Below are positions 5,716 through 11,363 of a DNA stretch of 12,782 nucleotides, one piece after another (positions within the stretch are counted from its first letter, which is position 1; every line of letters starts with the position of its first letter). The stretch is from Minisyncoccota bacterium (lineage in GTDB: Bacteria; Patescibacteriota; Microgenomatia; UBA1400; PJMF01): positions 1 to 12,782 of the forward strand of contig JAAZKO010000068.1 in NCBI GenBank assembly GCA_012799795.1, written 5' to 3'. The translations under genes were made by a program, and so were the position numbers. Under the pieces are notes generated by a model. The model worked only from the letters and a program-made list of their open reading frames with translations. It made no database searches and had not been told where the DNA came from.

Positions 5716-6612
5716 CTAGTTTAACAAAGACAGTGCTTTTTGTAAATCAGCAGTTAAAGGTACTTTAACCAGCTTTCTTTTCTCCCAAATAGGACCTGTT
5801 GGAAGAAAAAATTCTAAATTACTTGCATGTAAAAAATGTCTGGGACACCATAATTGGTCTAAGGCTTGCCGTTTCTTTCCTGAGTAAATTTTGTCAGCAA
5901 GCAAAGGGTGTTGCATTGAGGCAAAATGAACCCGAATCTGGTGGGTACGACCAGTTTTTGGTTTAGCTTTAAGCAGAGAAAAACCAGCCTGATAAAGTTC
6001 TGGCCCCCTCTTTAGCAATTTGCTCTTATTCTTCTCTGATAAAAGTTGATTATCTTTTAAGACTTGCTCTTTTAAACTTTGCCAATCAAAATTCCAATAC
6101 CTATTAATTACCTGATAATGAGTCTCGGCCTTTTTACCAGTGGCACTAATCGCAAAACGAAAACGGTTTTTCCTAGCTCTAGCTAATGGGGCATTAATTT
6201 TACCAGTATCCAAAACTAAGCGTCCATGACACAAGGCTAAATATTCTTTTTCTACCTGTTTTTGTTTAAATTGAGCCAAGAGATTAACTAAAGCACCGGG
6301 GTTTTTGGCTAATAATAGCGCTCCAGATGTTTCCTTATCTAGGCGATGAACCAAGCCCTGTCTAGTTTGCCAAATCTCCTCAGGGGATCCAAAGTTGTCT
6401 TTAAAATCATAGGGAAGTAAAAGCTCCCATTGCGCACGGCTGGAATTAATAAAGTTTTCACTAAAAGCTTCTCTGCCCAAATACTGCACTAGCCAATCTT
6501 GAATGGTCTCTTCACTATGAGTTTGAGCTCGATTGACCACCACTCCAGCTGGTTTGTTAATTACTAACAAATTTTGATTTTCAAAAATAATTTCCATTTG
6601 ATCTATATTCAT
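5716..6612 (-). CDS. RluA/RluD-family RNA pseudouridine synthase
   Basis: The enzyme converts uridines in rRNA or tRNA to pseudouridine. The 298-residue protein shows the family opening NLLVINKPAGVVV (14-26) and the catalytic motif GLVHRLDKETSGALLLAKN (86-104) with Asp92 as nucleophile. VEKEYLALCHG follows (120-130), then the C-terminal KTGRTHQIRVHFA (219-231) with HPLLADKIYSG. There is no N-terminal S4 domain, as in RluA-type members. Two inserts stand out: about 47-84 between the substrate strands, and about 173-208 (NFDWQSLKEQ onward) before the GRTHQIR motif. The target site cannot be assigned. A start at the internal Met6 is also possible. It lies 14 nt after the Lgt-like gene, probably co-transcribed with it and tRNA-Leu. 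Confidence 0.93.
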   Translation of the reverse strand: MNIDQMEIIFENQNLLVINKPAGVVVNRAQTHSEETIQDWLVQYLGREAFSENFINSSRAQWELLLPYDFKDNFGSPEEIWQTRQGLVHRLDKETSGALLLAKNPGALVNLLAQFKQKQVEKEYLALCHGRLVLDTGKINAPLARARKNRFRFAISATGKKAETHYQVINRYWNFDWQSLKEQVLKDNQLLSEKNKSKLLKRGPELYQAGFSLLKAKPKTGRTHQIRVHFASMQHPLLADKIYSGKKRQALDQLWCPRHFLHASNLEFFLPTGPIWEKRKLVKVPLTADLQKALSLLN

Positions 6613-6626
6613 TTGAGGCTTTAATA

Positions 6627-7436
6627 TTAAAAATTTACTTGAGGGCGTTTGCGTTGCTTTGTTTTAAAAAATAGTCCAGAACGATTAACTAGCGATAATA
6701 CACCCAGAAATAAAATTAAAAAATAAATCCAAGGATCAAGTACTTTTCCTGCCACCACCATTGCCGGCAAAGAAAGCATCGTCATTAATAAGTAAAAAAG
6801 CCCAGTTAAAATTAAAAAGACTGATAATAAAAAACCAGATTGAGCGGTTTTTTTGCCTTGTCGATACCACTCAAAAGTTCGATATCGATACTCTACCCTC
6901 AATAAGTAATTAAATAAAAACAAATAAAATAAAACAAAATAAAGTTGAACTGGATGACTTTTCTCAAATGTTCCAGGCATTACTACTCCCCAAGGCACTG
7001 TTGTTAATCGACCAGCATAAGTTCCAGCTAAAAAGAAGCCTAGATAAACAAAGACCATTCCCAAACTAATGGCAGTTACCCAGAAATCTAAAACCTCGAA
7101 AGGATCCCACTTGCGTTTTTTAGCCAAAAAATATAAATGAATACCCGCTCCCGCTAAAGCTAATAAGGGCACGTTACCAGGGAATTGAGCAATATTAAAA
7201 ACTTGCCAAAAATTATTGCTAAAGATCTGCCAATTAAACAAAACAAAGGCTAAACGACCTATGATTACTCCAAAAAACCCAGAAAGCAAAAACGCATCAA
7301 ACAATTTTACTGTTTCATAATGCTCTTCTCTACCCTTACGCCAAAAAATAAAAGCAGTAAAAAACAAAGCCAAAATCGCTAAGAGAGTTAGAGATTTTAG
7401 ACTAAAAGAAGTAATGCTAATTAAAGTTGGCCACAT
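6627..7436 (-). CDS. Lgt-like polytopic membrane protein, probable non-canonical member
   Basis: Prolipoprotein diacylglyceryl transferase (Lgt) attaches diacylglycerol to lipoprotein cysteines. Length (269 aa), about seven hydrophobic segments and local motifs place this protein in the Lgt fold: GVIIGRLAFVLFNW (56-69), the KKRKWDPFEVLDFW helix (106-119), VPWGVVMPGTFEKSHPVQLY (147-166) and a basic C-terminus. However, key Lgt positions look replaced. The GRxGNFxNxE signature corresponds to VYLGFFLAGTY (130-140), so its Arg, Asn and Glu are gone. The expected HGG motif reads LLALAGAG, and the last helix (TGLFYLLMTML) lacks the R...E pair. HPVQLYF replaces HPxQLYE. It may be a pseudoenzyme or have another lipid-related role. 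It starts 5 nt after the tRNA-Leu 3' end without a Shine-Dalgarno. Confidence 0.75.
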   Translation of the reverse strand: MWPTLISITSFSLKSLTLLAILALFFTAFIFWRKGREEHYETVKLFDAFLLSGFFGVIIGRLAFVLFNWQIFSNNFWQVFNIAQFPGNVPLLALAGAGIHLYFLAKKRKWDPFEVLDFWVTAISLGMVFVYLGFFLAGTYAGRLTTVPWGVVMPGTFEKSHPVQLYFVLFYLFLFNYLLRVEYRYRTFEWYRQGKKTAQSGFLLSVFLILTGLFYLLMTMLSLPAMVVAGKVLDPWIYFLILFLGVLSLVNRSGLFFKTKQRKRPQVNF

Positions 7437-7441
7437 AAAAG

Positions 7442-7525
7442 TGCCGAGAGAGGGAATCGAACCCTCATGAAGTCGCCCTCATAGGTTTTTGAGACCTACG
7501 CGTCTACCAATTCCGCCATCTCGGC
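7442..7525 (-). tRNA. tRNA-Leu (anticodon CAA)
   Basis: Read on the minus strand, all parts fit a class II tRNA of 84 nt. The acceptor GCCGAGA pairs with TCTCGGC, and the D arm is GCG/CGC. The anticodon stem TAGGT/ACCTA encloses the loop CTCAAAA with anticodon CAA (reads UUG). A 15-nt long variable arm typical of Leu follows, then the T arm GAGGG-TTCGATT-CCCTC and discriminator A73. CCA is not encoded (the next bases are C, T), so a CCA-adding enzyme is needed. The next gene starts 5 nt later. A TAGAAT box at 7555-7550 may be its -10, without a good -35. Confidence 0.96.
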
Positions 7526-7616
7526 GATGACTCTCAGTCGAGCCCATATATTCTACCGTAAAAAGACTTGTTTTTGTTGAGAAATTGCGTCATGATAATA
7601 AACGAAACAAGGAATA

Positions 7617-7850
7617 ATGGATAGTATTAAAGAATTAATTCAACAAGCAACTGCAATTGACAGCGTCTGGTCAATTGTTTTGCGAGGAGTGTTGTGGCTA
7701 ATCATATCCTTTATTATCATCATCACAATGGACAATCCCAATGCTGATTTGGCCAGCAAAAAACTCAAGGCCAACTTGGGTTTTTTCATCATTTTTATGA
7801 TGCTGTCAGCAGGTCTAATTTATTTACTCTTTGGCTTTAAACAAGGCTAA
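7617..7850 (+). CDS. Small two-helix membrane protein, 77 aa
   Basis: The protein has a short N-terminal amphipathic stretch, a first hydrophobic helix (about residues 19-38, SIVLRGVLWLIISFIIIITM), a polar loop with Asp, Asn and Lys residues, and a second helix (about 54-74). This gives a helical hairpin in the membrane. An AAGGAA Shine-Dalgarno lies just before the ATG, supporting expression. It is the only plus-strand gene between 1221 and 9926, divergent from tRNA-Leu and convergent with dnaB, with just 6 nt between the two stop codons and no terminator visible there. No family is recognised. A possible promoter (TTGTTG at 7574 and TAATAA at 7596) is weak. Confidence 0.72.
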   Translation: MDSIKELIQQATAIDSVWSIVLRGVLWLIISFIIIITMDNPNADLASKKLKANLGFFIIFMMLSAGLIYLLFGFKQG

Positions 7851-7856
7851 AAAAAA

Positions 7857-9191
7857 TTAAGTAAGACTCTGGGAGCGCCTCATTTCCATACCATAGAAAC
7901 GAACACGATCACCTCTAAAGAATAAGTCAAAGTCACCCAATTTCCCATTACGATGTTTAGCAATTTTGAGTGTCACCGATCCTCGATCATCCTCATCTTT
8001 GCGATATAGAAAAATTACAACGTCTGCGTCCTGCTCAATGGAACCTGATTCGCGTAAATCTGACAATTGGGGTGAGCGTTCACCTCGCTGTTCAACCGCA
8101 CGGGAAAGTTGAGCTAGAGCTAAAACAGGAATTTTTAATTCACGCGCTATATTCTTTAACCCTTGAGAAATTTCGCCTACTTCTTGGACTCGATTGTCAC
8201 GATTGGCTCCATGAGCCAACTGTAAATAGTCAACGACCAACATATCAATATTCTGCTCCATCATTAAACGACGAGCCTTGGTACGTATTTCAAAAATACT
8301 CAAACCAGGGCTATCGTCAATAAATAGTTTTGCCTCAGCCAAAATACCCATTGCATCTGATAAACGACCAAAATCATCTTGATCTAAACGACCAGTTTTT
8401 AGCTTCCACGCATCAATATCAGCTTGAGCAGTTAACAAACGATCAACCAGCTCTTCTCGACTCATTTCTAAAGAGAAAAAGCCAACTTTCTTTTTTGCCA
8501 CCACCGTCAAATATTGCGCTATATTAACTGCCATCGCAGTTTTACCTGTTCCAGGTCGGGCAGCTAAAATAATTAAGTTGGACTTTTGAAAACCAGCCAA
8601 TAAATTATCTAAATCAGCAAAACCAGACGGCATTCCCCTCAGCTCTCCACCACTCTTTTGCAACTCATCTAAACGATCAAAACTCTCAACTAAAGTCTGT
8701 TTAACAGGTAAAAAATCCTTACGCGCATGGGTTTGAGAAATTTCCATTACTGATTTCTCAGCACTATCCAGTATTTGGCTAATTTCTTTAGCTTCATCGA
8801 AAGCTAAATTGGCCATATCACTTGACAAGGCAATTAATTCGCGTTTAACATATTTTTCTCTAACAAGCTCAGCATAATTCTCTACATTGGCACTGGTTGA
8901 TAATAAGTTAGATATCCGACTAATACCTGATACGCCACCCGCTTGACTAAGTTTCTTGTGTTTTTTTAGCTGATTCTTTAAAGTAATTACATCAATCGGC
9001 TGACGATTATCATATAAATCAAGCATCGCTGAATAAATAGCCCGATTAGCTGCACTATAAAAAGCTTTTTCCACTAAAATTTCTGAAACCTTTAGGATTG
9101 CATCTTTATCAATTAAAATAGCCGCTAAGACTGACTCTTCAGCCTGCAAATCATGGGGCGGAATTTTTGGATCAATTTTTTTATTGGCCAT
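7857..9191 (-). CDS. dnaB: Replicative DNA helicase DnaB
   Basis: DnaB is the hexameric 5'-3' helicase that opens the replication fork. The 444-residue protein is full length. The N-terminal primase-interacting domain begins PPHDLQAEESVLAAILIDKD (11-30). After the linker helix comes the RecA-like domain with GMPSGFADLDNLLAGF, Walker A ARPGTGKTA (211-219) and FFSLEMS (238-244). Walker B is MLVVDYLQL (317-325), followed by ALAQLSRAVEQR (358-369), the DLRESGSIEQDADVV sensor region (378-392) and a KHRNG-type nucleotide loop near the C-terminus. No intein interrupts it. It starts 1 nt after the stop of the metallo-beta-lactamase-fold gene, so translation is probably coupled. The identification is secure. 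Confidence 0.98.
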   Translation of the reverse strand: MANKKIDPKIPPHDLQAEESVLAAILIDKDAILKVSEILVEKAFYSAANRAIYSAMLDLYDNRQPIDVITLKNQLKKHKKLSQAGGVSGISRISNLLSTSANVENYAELVREKYVKRELIALSSDMANLAFDEAKEISQILDSAEKSVMEISQTHARKDFLPVKQTLVESFDRLDELQKSGGELRGMPSGFADLDNLLAGFQKSNLIILAARPGTGKTAMAVNIAQYLTVVAKKKVGFFSLEMSREELVDRLLTAQADIDAWKLKTGRLDQDDFGRLSDAMGILAEAKLFIDDSPGLSIFEIRTKARRLMMEQNIDMLVVDYLQLAHGANRDNRVQEVGEISQGLKNIARELKIPVLALAQLSRAVEQRGERSPQLSDLRESGSIEQDADVVIFLYRKDEDDRGSVTLKIAKHRNGKLGDFDLFFRGDRVRFYGMEMRRSQSLT

Positions 9192-9192
9192 A

Positions 9193-9852
9193 CTACGTGC
9201 GAGATAAAACTACTAATTGCATTTCGTCGGGCAGACGATCTTTTTCAACATTTAATTTTTCTTCTGTTTCAACTGCGGTTCCATAAGCTTGAAAAAAATC
9301 TTCAATTTTCTTTAATGGAGCATCTTTCGGATAAGCCGCGTCAGCATAATGCATAGGAATCAGGTAGTTAGGATTAATTGCTTGAGCTACTTGAACTGCC
9401 TCCTCCCCCATAATTGAACTAGGACCGCCGACTGGTAAGAACAAGACATCAATGGCTGGCAAATTTTTTAATTGCTCATCTGATAAAGGATGGGCTAAAT
9501 CACCTAAGTGACAAACTGTTATGCCGTCAATTAAAATTGTAAAAATTAAATTATTACCTCGTTCCTCACCATTAACTTTGTCATGATGAGTTTTAACACC
9601 AAAAACGCTGACCCCGCCAACCTCATATTCTCCAGGGAAATCAATAATAAAAGGTTTCTTTCGATTAGCTGAGGCTTTTATTTTTTCAACAGCGTTGTGG
9701 CCTCGGTGCTGATGAGAAACAGTCACCAAATCAGCGGTGAGCTTTGGCATGCTTATACCATAAACACCCTCTTCGCTATAAGGATCAGTAATCACTGTCC
9801 GATTTTTACTTTTTAACTTAAAACAAGAATGTCCAAAATAGGTAATTTGCAT
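9193..9852 (-). CDS. Metallo-beta-lactamase-fold protein (COG2220-like) with altered metal motif
   Basis: The 219-residue protein begins MQITYFGHSCFKLKSKN and continues TVITDPYSEEG, the opening of COG2220/UPF0173-type MBL-fold hydrolases. Later it has the family FPGEYEVGGV, the HLGDLAHPLS strand with His115 and Asp118, DVLFLPVGG and IPMHYADA with His168. The signature HxHxDH is changed: VSHQHRGHN (45-53) keeps His47, His49 and His52 but has Gly51 in place of the conserved Asp that binds the second metal. GAC to GGC is a single-base change. It may therefore be mono-metal or inactive. The substrate is unknown. It sits 1 nt upstream of dnaB in one transcript. The start is fixed by homology, and a promoter -10 lies 6 nt upstream, predicting a leaderless mRNA. 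Confidence 0.9.
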   Translation of the reverse strand: MQITYFGHSCFKLKSKNRTVITDPYSEEGVYGISMPKLTADLVTVSHQHRGHNAVEKIKASANRKKPFIIDFPGEYEVGGVSVFGVKTHHDKVNGEERGNNLIFTILIDGITVCHLGDLAHPLSDEQLKNLPAIDVLFLPVGGPSSIMGEEAVQVAQAINPNYLIPMHYADAAYPKDAPLKKIEDFFQAYGTAVETEEKLNVEKDRLPDEMQLVVLSRT

Positions 9853-9858
9853 AATCGC

Positions 9859-9887
9859 ATACTACCGTTAAAGTTGACTTTTTACAA
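9859..9887 (-). promoter_or_regulatory. Promoter of the MBL-dnaB operon (predicted leaderless)
   Basis: On the minus strand TTGTAA (9887-9882) is followed after 17 nt by TAGTAT (9864-9859), then 6 nt and the ATG at 9852. The spacing puts the transcription start at or next to the start codon. No Shine-Dalgarno is present. Confidence 0.6.
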
Positions 9888-9890
9888 GAT

Positions 9891-9919
9891 TTAACATAGG
9901 ATGACTCTTCAATTATAAT
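9891..9919 (+). promoter_or_regulatory. Promoter of the Ig-like/DUF5666-like gene pair (predicted leaderless)
   Basis: TTAACA (9891-9896), a 17-nt spacer and a perfect TATAAT (9914-9919) lie 6 nt before the ATG at 9926, so transcription should start on the ATG itself. A second possible promoter overlaps it: TTGACT (9874-9879), 17 nt, TAGGAT (9897-9902), which would give a leader of about 17 nt lacking a Shine-Dalgarno. The set is back to back with the divergent MBL promoter. Confidence 0.6.
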
Positions 9920-9925
9920 AGACAT

Positions 9926-10399
9926 ATGCGAAAAGAAGTTCTTTTAGCAATTCTGATCGGAGCTGGATTAGGTCTCTTAATTACCTTTGCTGTTTATCAA
10001 AGTCGTCGTAGTGTCAGTGACGCACAAAAAGACCAAGTGGAAGAAGTGCTTAGCAAGTTGCTTACAAACGAAGAAGAAGACAACGGGCAACTGGTTGTTA
10101 CTTCTCCAAAAAACAATTTAATTGTTGACAGTCAACGTTTAATTGTCAGTGGTAATACTCAAGCAAATAATTTCGTAGTAATTTTCATTAATAATGAAGA
10201 AGTCATCACTAATGCTGATGACTCTGGTAATTTCTCCAAAGAAGTTCGCTTAGACCAGGGTGCTAATGTTCTGGTTATTTATAGTATTAATCAAGATGGT
10301 TTGCTCAATCAAGCCACCCGCACAGTTATAGTCGACGCTGATTTTTTAAATGAAGAATTTGCAAGTCCAACAACAAGTGAAGAAAAAGCAGAAAATTAA
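9926..10399 (+). CDS. Membrane-anchored protein with one Ig-like domain
   Basis: The N-terminus RKEVLLAILIGAGLGLLITF is a transmembrane anchor (about residues 4-24) preceded by a basic end, so the rest faces outward. Residues about 56-137 read as a bacterial Ig-like beta-sandwich of the kind found in glucodextranase-type and other surface proteins: LVVTSPKNNLIVDSQRLIVS, then GN-T-x-x-N-x-V-x-I-x-I-N, ADDSGNFSKEVRLDQGANVL, ending RTVIVDAD. The Asp-x-Gly-x-Phe and L-x-x-G-x-N motifs are characteristic. No catalytic motif is seen; an envelope-structural or adhesive role is inferred. A short acidic tail follows (SEEKAEN). The next gene begins 1 nt after the stop, so the two form an operon. The start has no Shine-Dalgarno but a promoter right at ATG. 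Confidence 0.82.
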   Translation: MRKEVLLAILIGAGLGLLITFAVYQSRRSVSDAQKDQVEEVLSKLLTNEEEDNGQLVVTSPKNNLIVDSQRLIVSGNTQANNFVVIFINNEEVITNADDSGNFSKEVRLDQGANVLVIYSINQDGLLNQATRTVIVDADFLNEEFASPTTSEEKAEN

Positions 10400-10400
10400 G

Positions 10401-11129
10401 ATGGTAAAAATAAAAATGAAAAGTTTAAATAAAAAAAGTTCTCTTGGGCAAGAGGGATGGTTTTTAATAATCGCTACAATAATGTTTGCTAGCTTTTTAC
10501 TTATTAAGCCTATCTTAAGCGCCCAGGCTCAAGAAGATAAACAAGCAGAAGCAAGTGAAGAGTCAACTATTCTAAATATCAAAAAAGTGATTCAAGATAA
10601 ACAAGTCGAATTAGGCCAAGGTGGTCAAGGAGCACAAGAAACTAGACAGGCTTATCTAGCTCAGGTAAAACGGGTCAGTGCAGAAACCTTAACAGTACTA
10701 AGCAATGACACTAATATAGTAATCCCTATTTGCGAGAATTTAGAAATTATTAAAGACGAGAAAGAAATAAAACTCGATCAAATAGCTGTTGATGACTGGA
10801 TGCTTATTTATAGCATTTTGGAAGAAAACACCCCAGTGGTGAAAAGATTAGTGCTGACAAACAAAAACTTTACTCAAACTGAAAGAAAAATCATGCTTGG
10901 CAGCATCACTGAACTTTATTCAAGCAATATTTTATTTGATTCTCGCTGCGGAGAAAGTAATCTAAATTTTTTACTTAATAGTGAAACTCAATATTTTGAT
11001 ATTAACGGTGATGAAATTTCCTTAAAAAATCTTTATCCTGAACTACAATGTCTTATTGTGGCAAAAAGTAAAAATAACGGCCAATGGCAAGCTAGCAGCA
11101 TCAAAACCTTAGTCGACTTAGATGATTAG
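10401..11129 (+). CDS. Exported protein with two DUF5666-like beta domains
   Basis: I place the start at the ATG at 10401, 1 nt after the preceding stop. The open frame extends to an ATG at 10350 inside the upstream gene, but that gives an atypical K/Q-rich extension before the signal sequence. A start at 10416 is also possible. The protein (242 aa) has a basic N-terminus, a hydrophobic segment (GWFLIIATIMFASFLLIKPI) and a likely signal-peptidase site after SAQA, so it is exported. The mature part has two similar modules, AYLAQVKRVSAETLTVLS...DDWMLIYSI and MLGSITELYSSNILFDS...CLIVAKS. Each resembles the DUF5666-type OB-like pattern (G-x-I/V-x-x-I/V ... L-x-x-x-x-x-G-x-x). Two cysteines in the second module could form a disulfide. 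The function is unknown; it is probably an envelope partner of the Ig-like protein. Confidence 0.75.
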   Translation: MVKIKMKSLNKKSSLGQEGWFLIIATIMFASFLLIKPILSAQAQEDKQAEASEESTILNIKKVIQDKQVELGQGGQGAQETRQAYLAQVKRVSAETLTVLSNDTNIVIPICENLEIIKDEKEIKLDQIAVDDWMLIYSILEENTPVVKRLVLTNKNFTQTERKIMLGSITELYSSNILFDSRCGESNLNFLLNSETQYFDINGDEISLKNLYPELQCLIVAKSKNNGQWQASSIKTLVDLDD

Positions 11130-11203
11130 TGGACCTGAGGGAAATCGAATCCCTGACCTCTGCAATGCGAATGCAGCGCTCTAGCCAACTGAGCTACAGG
11201 CCC
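11130..11203 (-). tRNA. tRNA-Ala (anticodon CGC)
   Basis: On the minus strand a complete 74-nt cloverleaf is read. The acceptor GGGCCTG pairs with CAGGTCC, including the G3:U70 wobble pair that is the alanine identity element. The D arm is GCTC/GAGC, and the anticodon stem CTGCA/TGCAG has the loop TTCGCAT (anticodon CGC, reads GCG). The variable loop is AGGTC, the T arm AGGGA-TTCGATT-TCCCT, and the discriminator A. CCA is not encoded. Its 3' end directly abuts the stop codon of the convergent exported-protein gene (11127-11129), with no spacer. Confidence 0.97.
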
Positions 11204-11243
11204 GTTTTTAAAAATTTAACTTTCAAAGATTAAGCTTAAACAA

Positions 11244-11252
11244 ATTATAACA
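11244..11252 (-). promoter_or_regulatory. Extended -10 promoter of tRNA-Ala
   Basis: TGTTATAAT on the minus strand (TGn plus a perfect TATAAT, 11249-11244) lies 40 nt before the tRNA 5' end, predicting a 5' extension of about 34 nt removed by RNase P. No good -35 is at the standard distance. The same 9-mer occurs before yebC and rpmE. Confidence 0.5.
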
Positions 11253-11261
11253 AAAAATTGT

Positions 11262-11290
11262 TTGACTAATGTTGACAAAAAACTTATAAT
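11262..11290 (+). promoter_or_regulatory. Promoter of hisS
   Basis: TTGACT (11262-11267), a 17-nt spacer and a perfect TATAAT (11285-11290) form a strong sigma-70-type promoter. Transcription should start near 11297, giving a leader of about 66 nt. The TTGACA at 11272-11277 is only 7 nt from the -10 and cannot be the partner. Confidence 0.75.
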
Positions 11291-11310
11291 AACCTCCTGT
11301 TACGAAAATC

Positions 11311-11335
11311 AATCCCCTAACAATGGGGATTTTTT
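11311..11335 (+). terminator. Intrinsic-terminator-like hairpin in the hisS leader
   Basis: AATCCCC (11311-11317) pairs perfectly with GGGGATT (11325-11331) around a 7-nt loop and runs straight into T's (11330-11335). An A-rich stretch lies before the stem. It sits between the hisS promoter and its Shine-Dalgarno, so it looks like an attenuator. It could only otherwise serve a roughly 40-nt RNA, because no other plus-strand gene precedes it after the tRNA-Ala region. Confidence 0.6.
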
Positions 11336-11363
11336 GTACAATAAAGATACTTAAAGGATAACT

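Noticed and set aside
7840..7870. A terminator between the convergent small membrane gene and dnaB
   Set aside because: Only an A/T-rich run is present. The GGCTTT and AAGGCT words nearby do not form an inverted repeat.
10350..10400. Start of the exported protein at 10350, overlapping the Ig-like gene by 50 nt
   Set aside because: The added K/Q-rich residues are atypical before a signal sequence, while an ATG at 10401 sits 1 nt after the upstream stop.
11272..11290. TTGACA at 11272 as the hisS -35
   Set aside because: Only 7 nt separate it from TATAAT. TTGACT at 11262 has the correct 17-nt spacing.
11323..11361. A 12-codon open frame (starting MGIFCTIKILKG) in the hisS leader as a leader peptide
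   Set aside because: It starts inside the hairpin loop without a Shine-Dalgarno and has no histidine codons. It is most likely chance, though it ends 2 nt before hisS.
11297..11363. A T-box or other large riboswitch before hisS
   Set aside because: The leader is about 66 nt with a single short hairpin, too short for a T-box, and no specifier or T-box sequence is seen.
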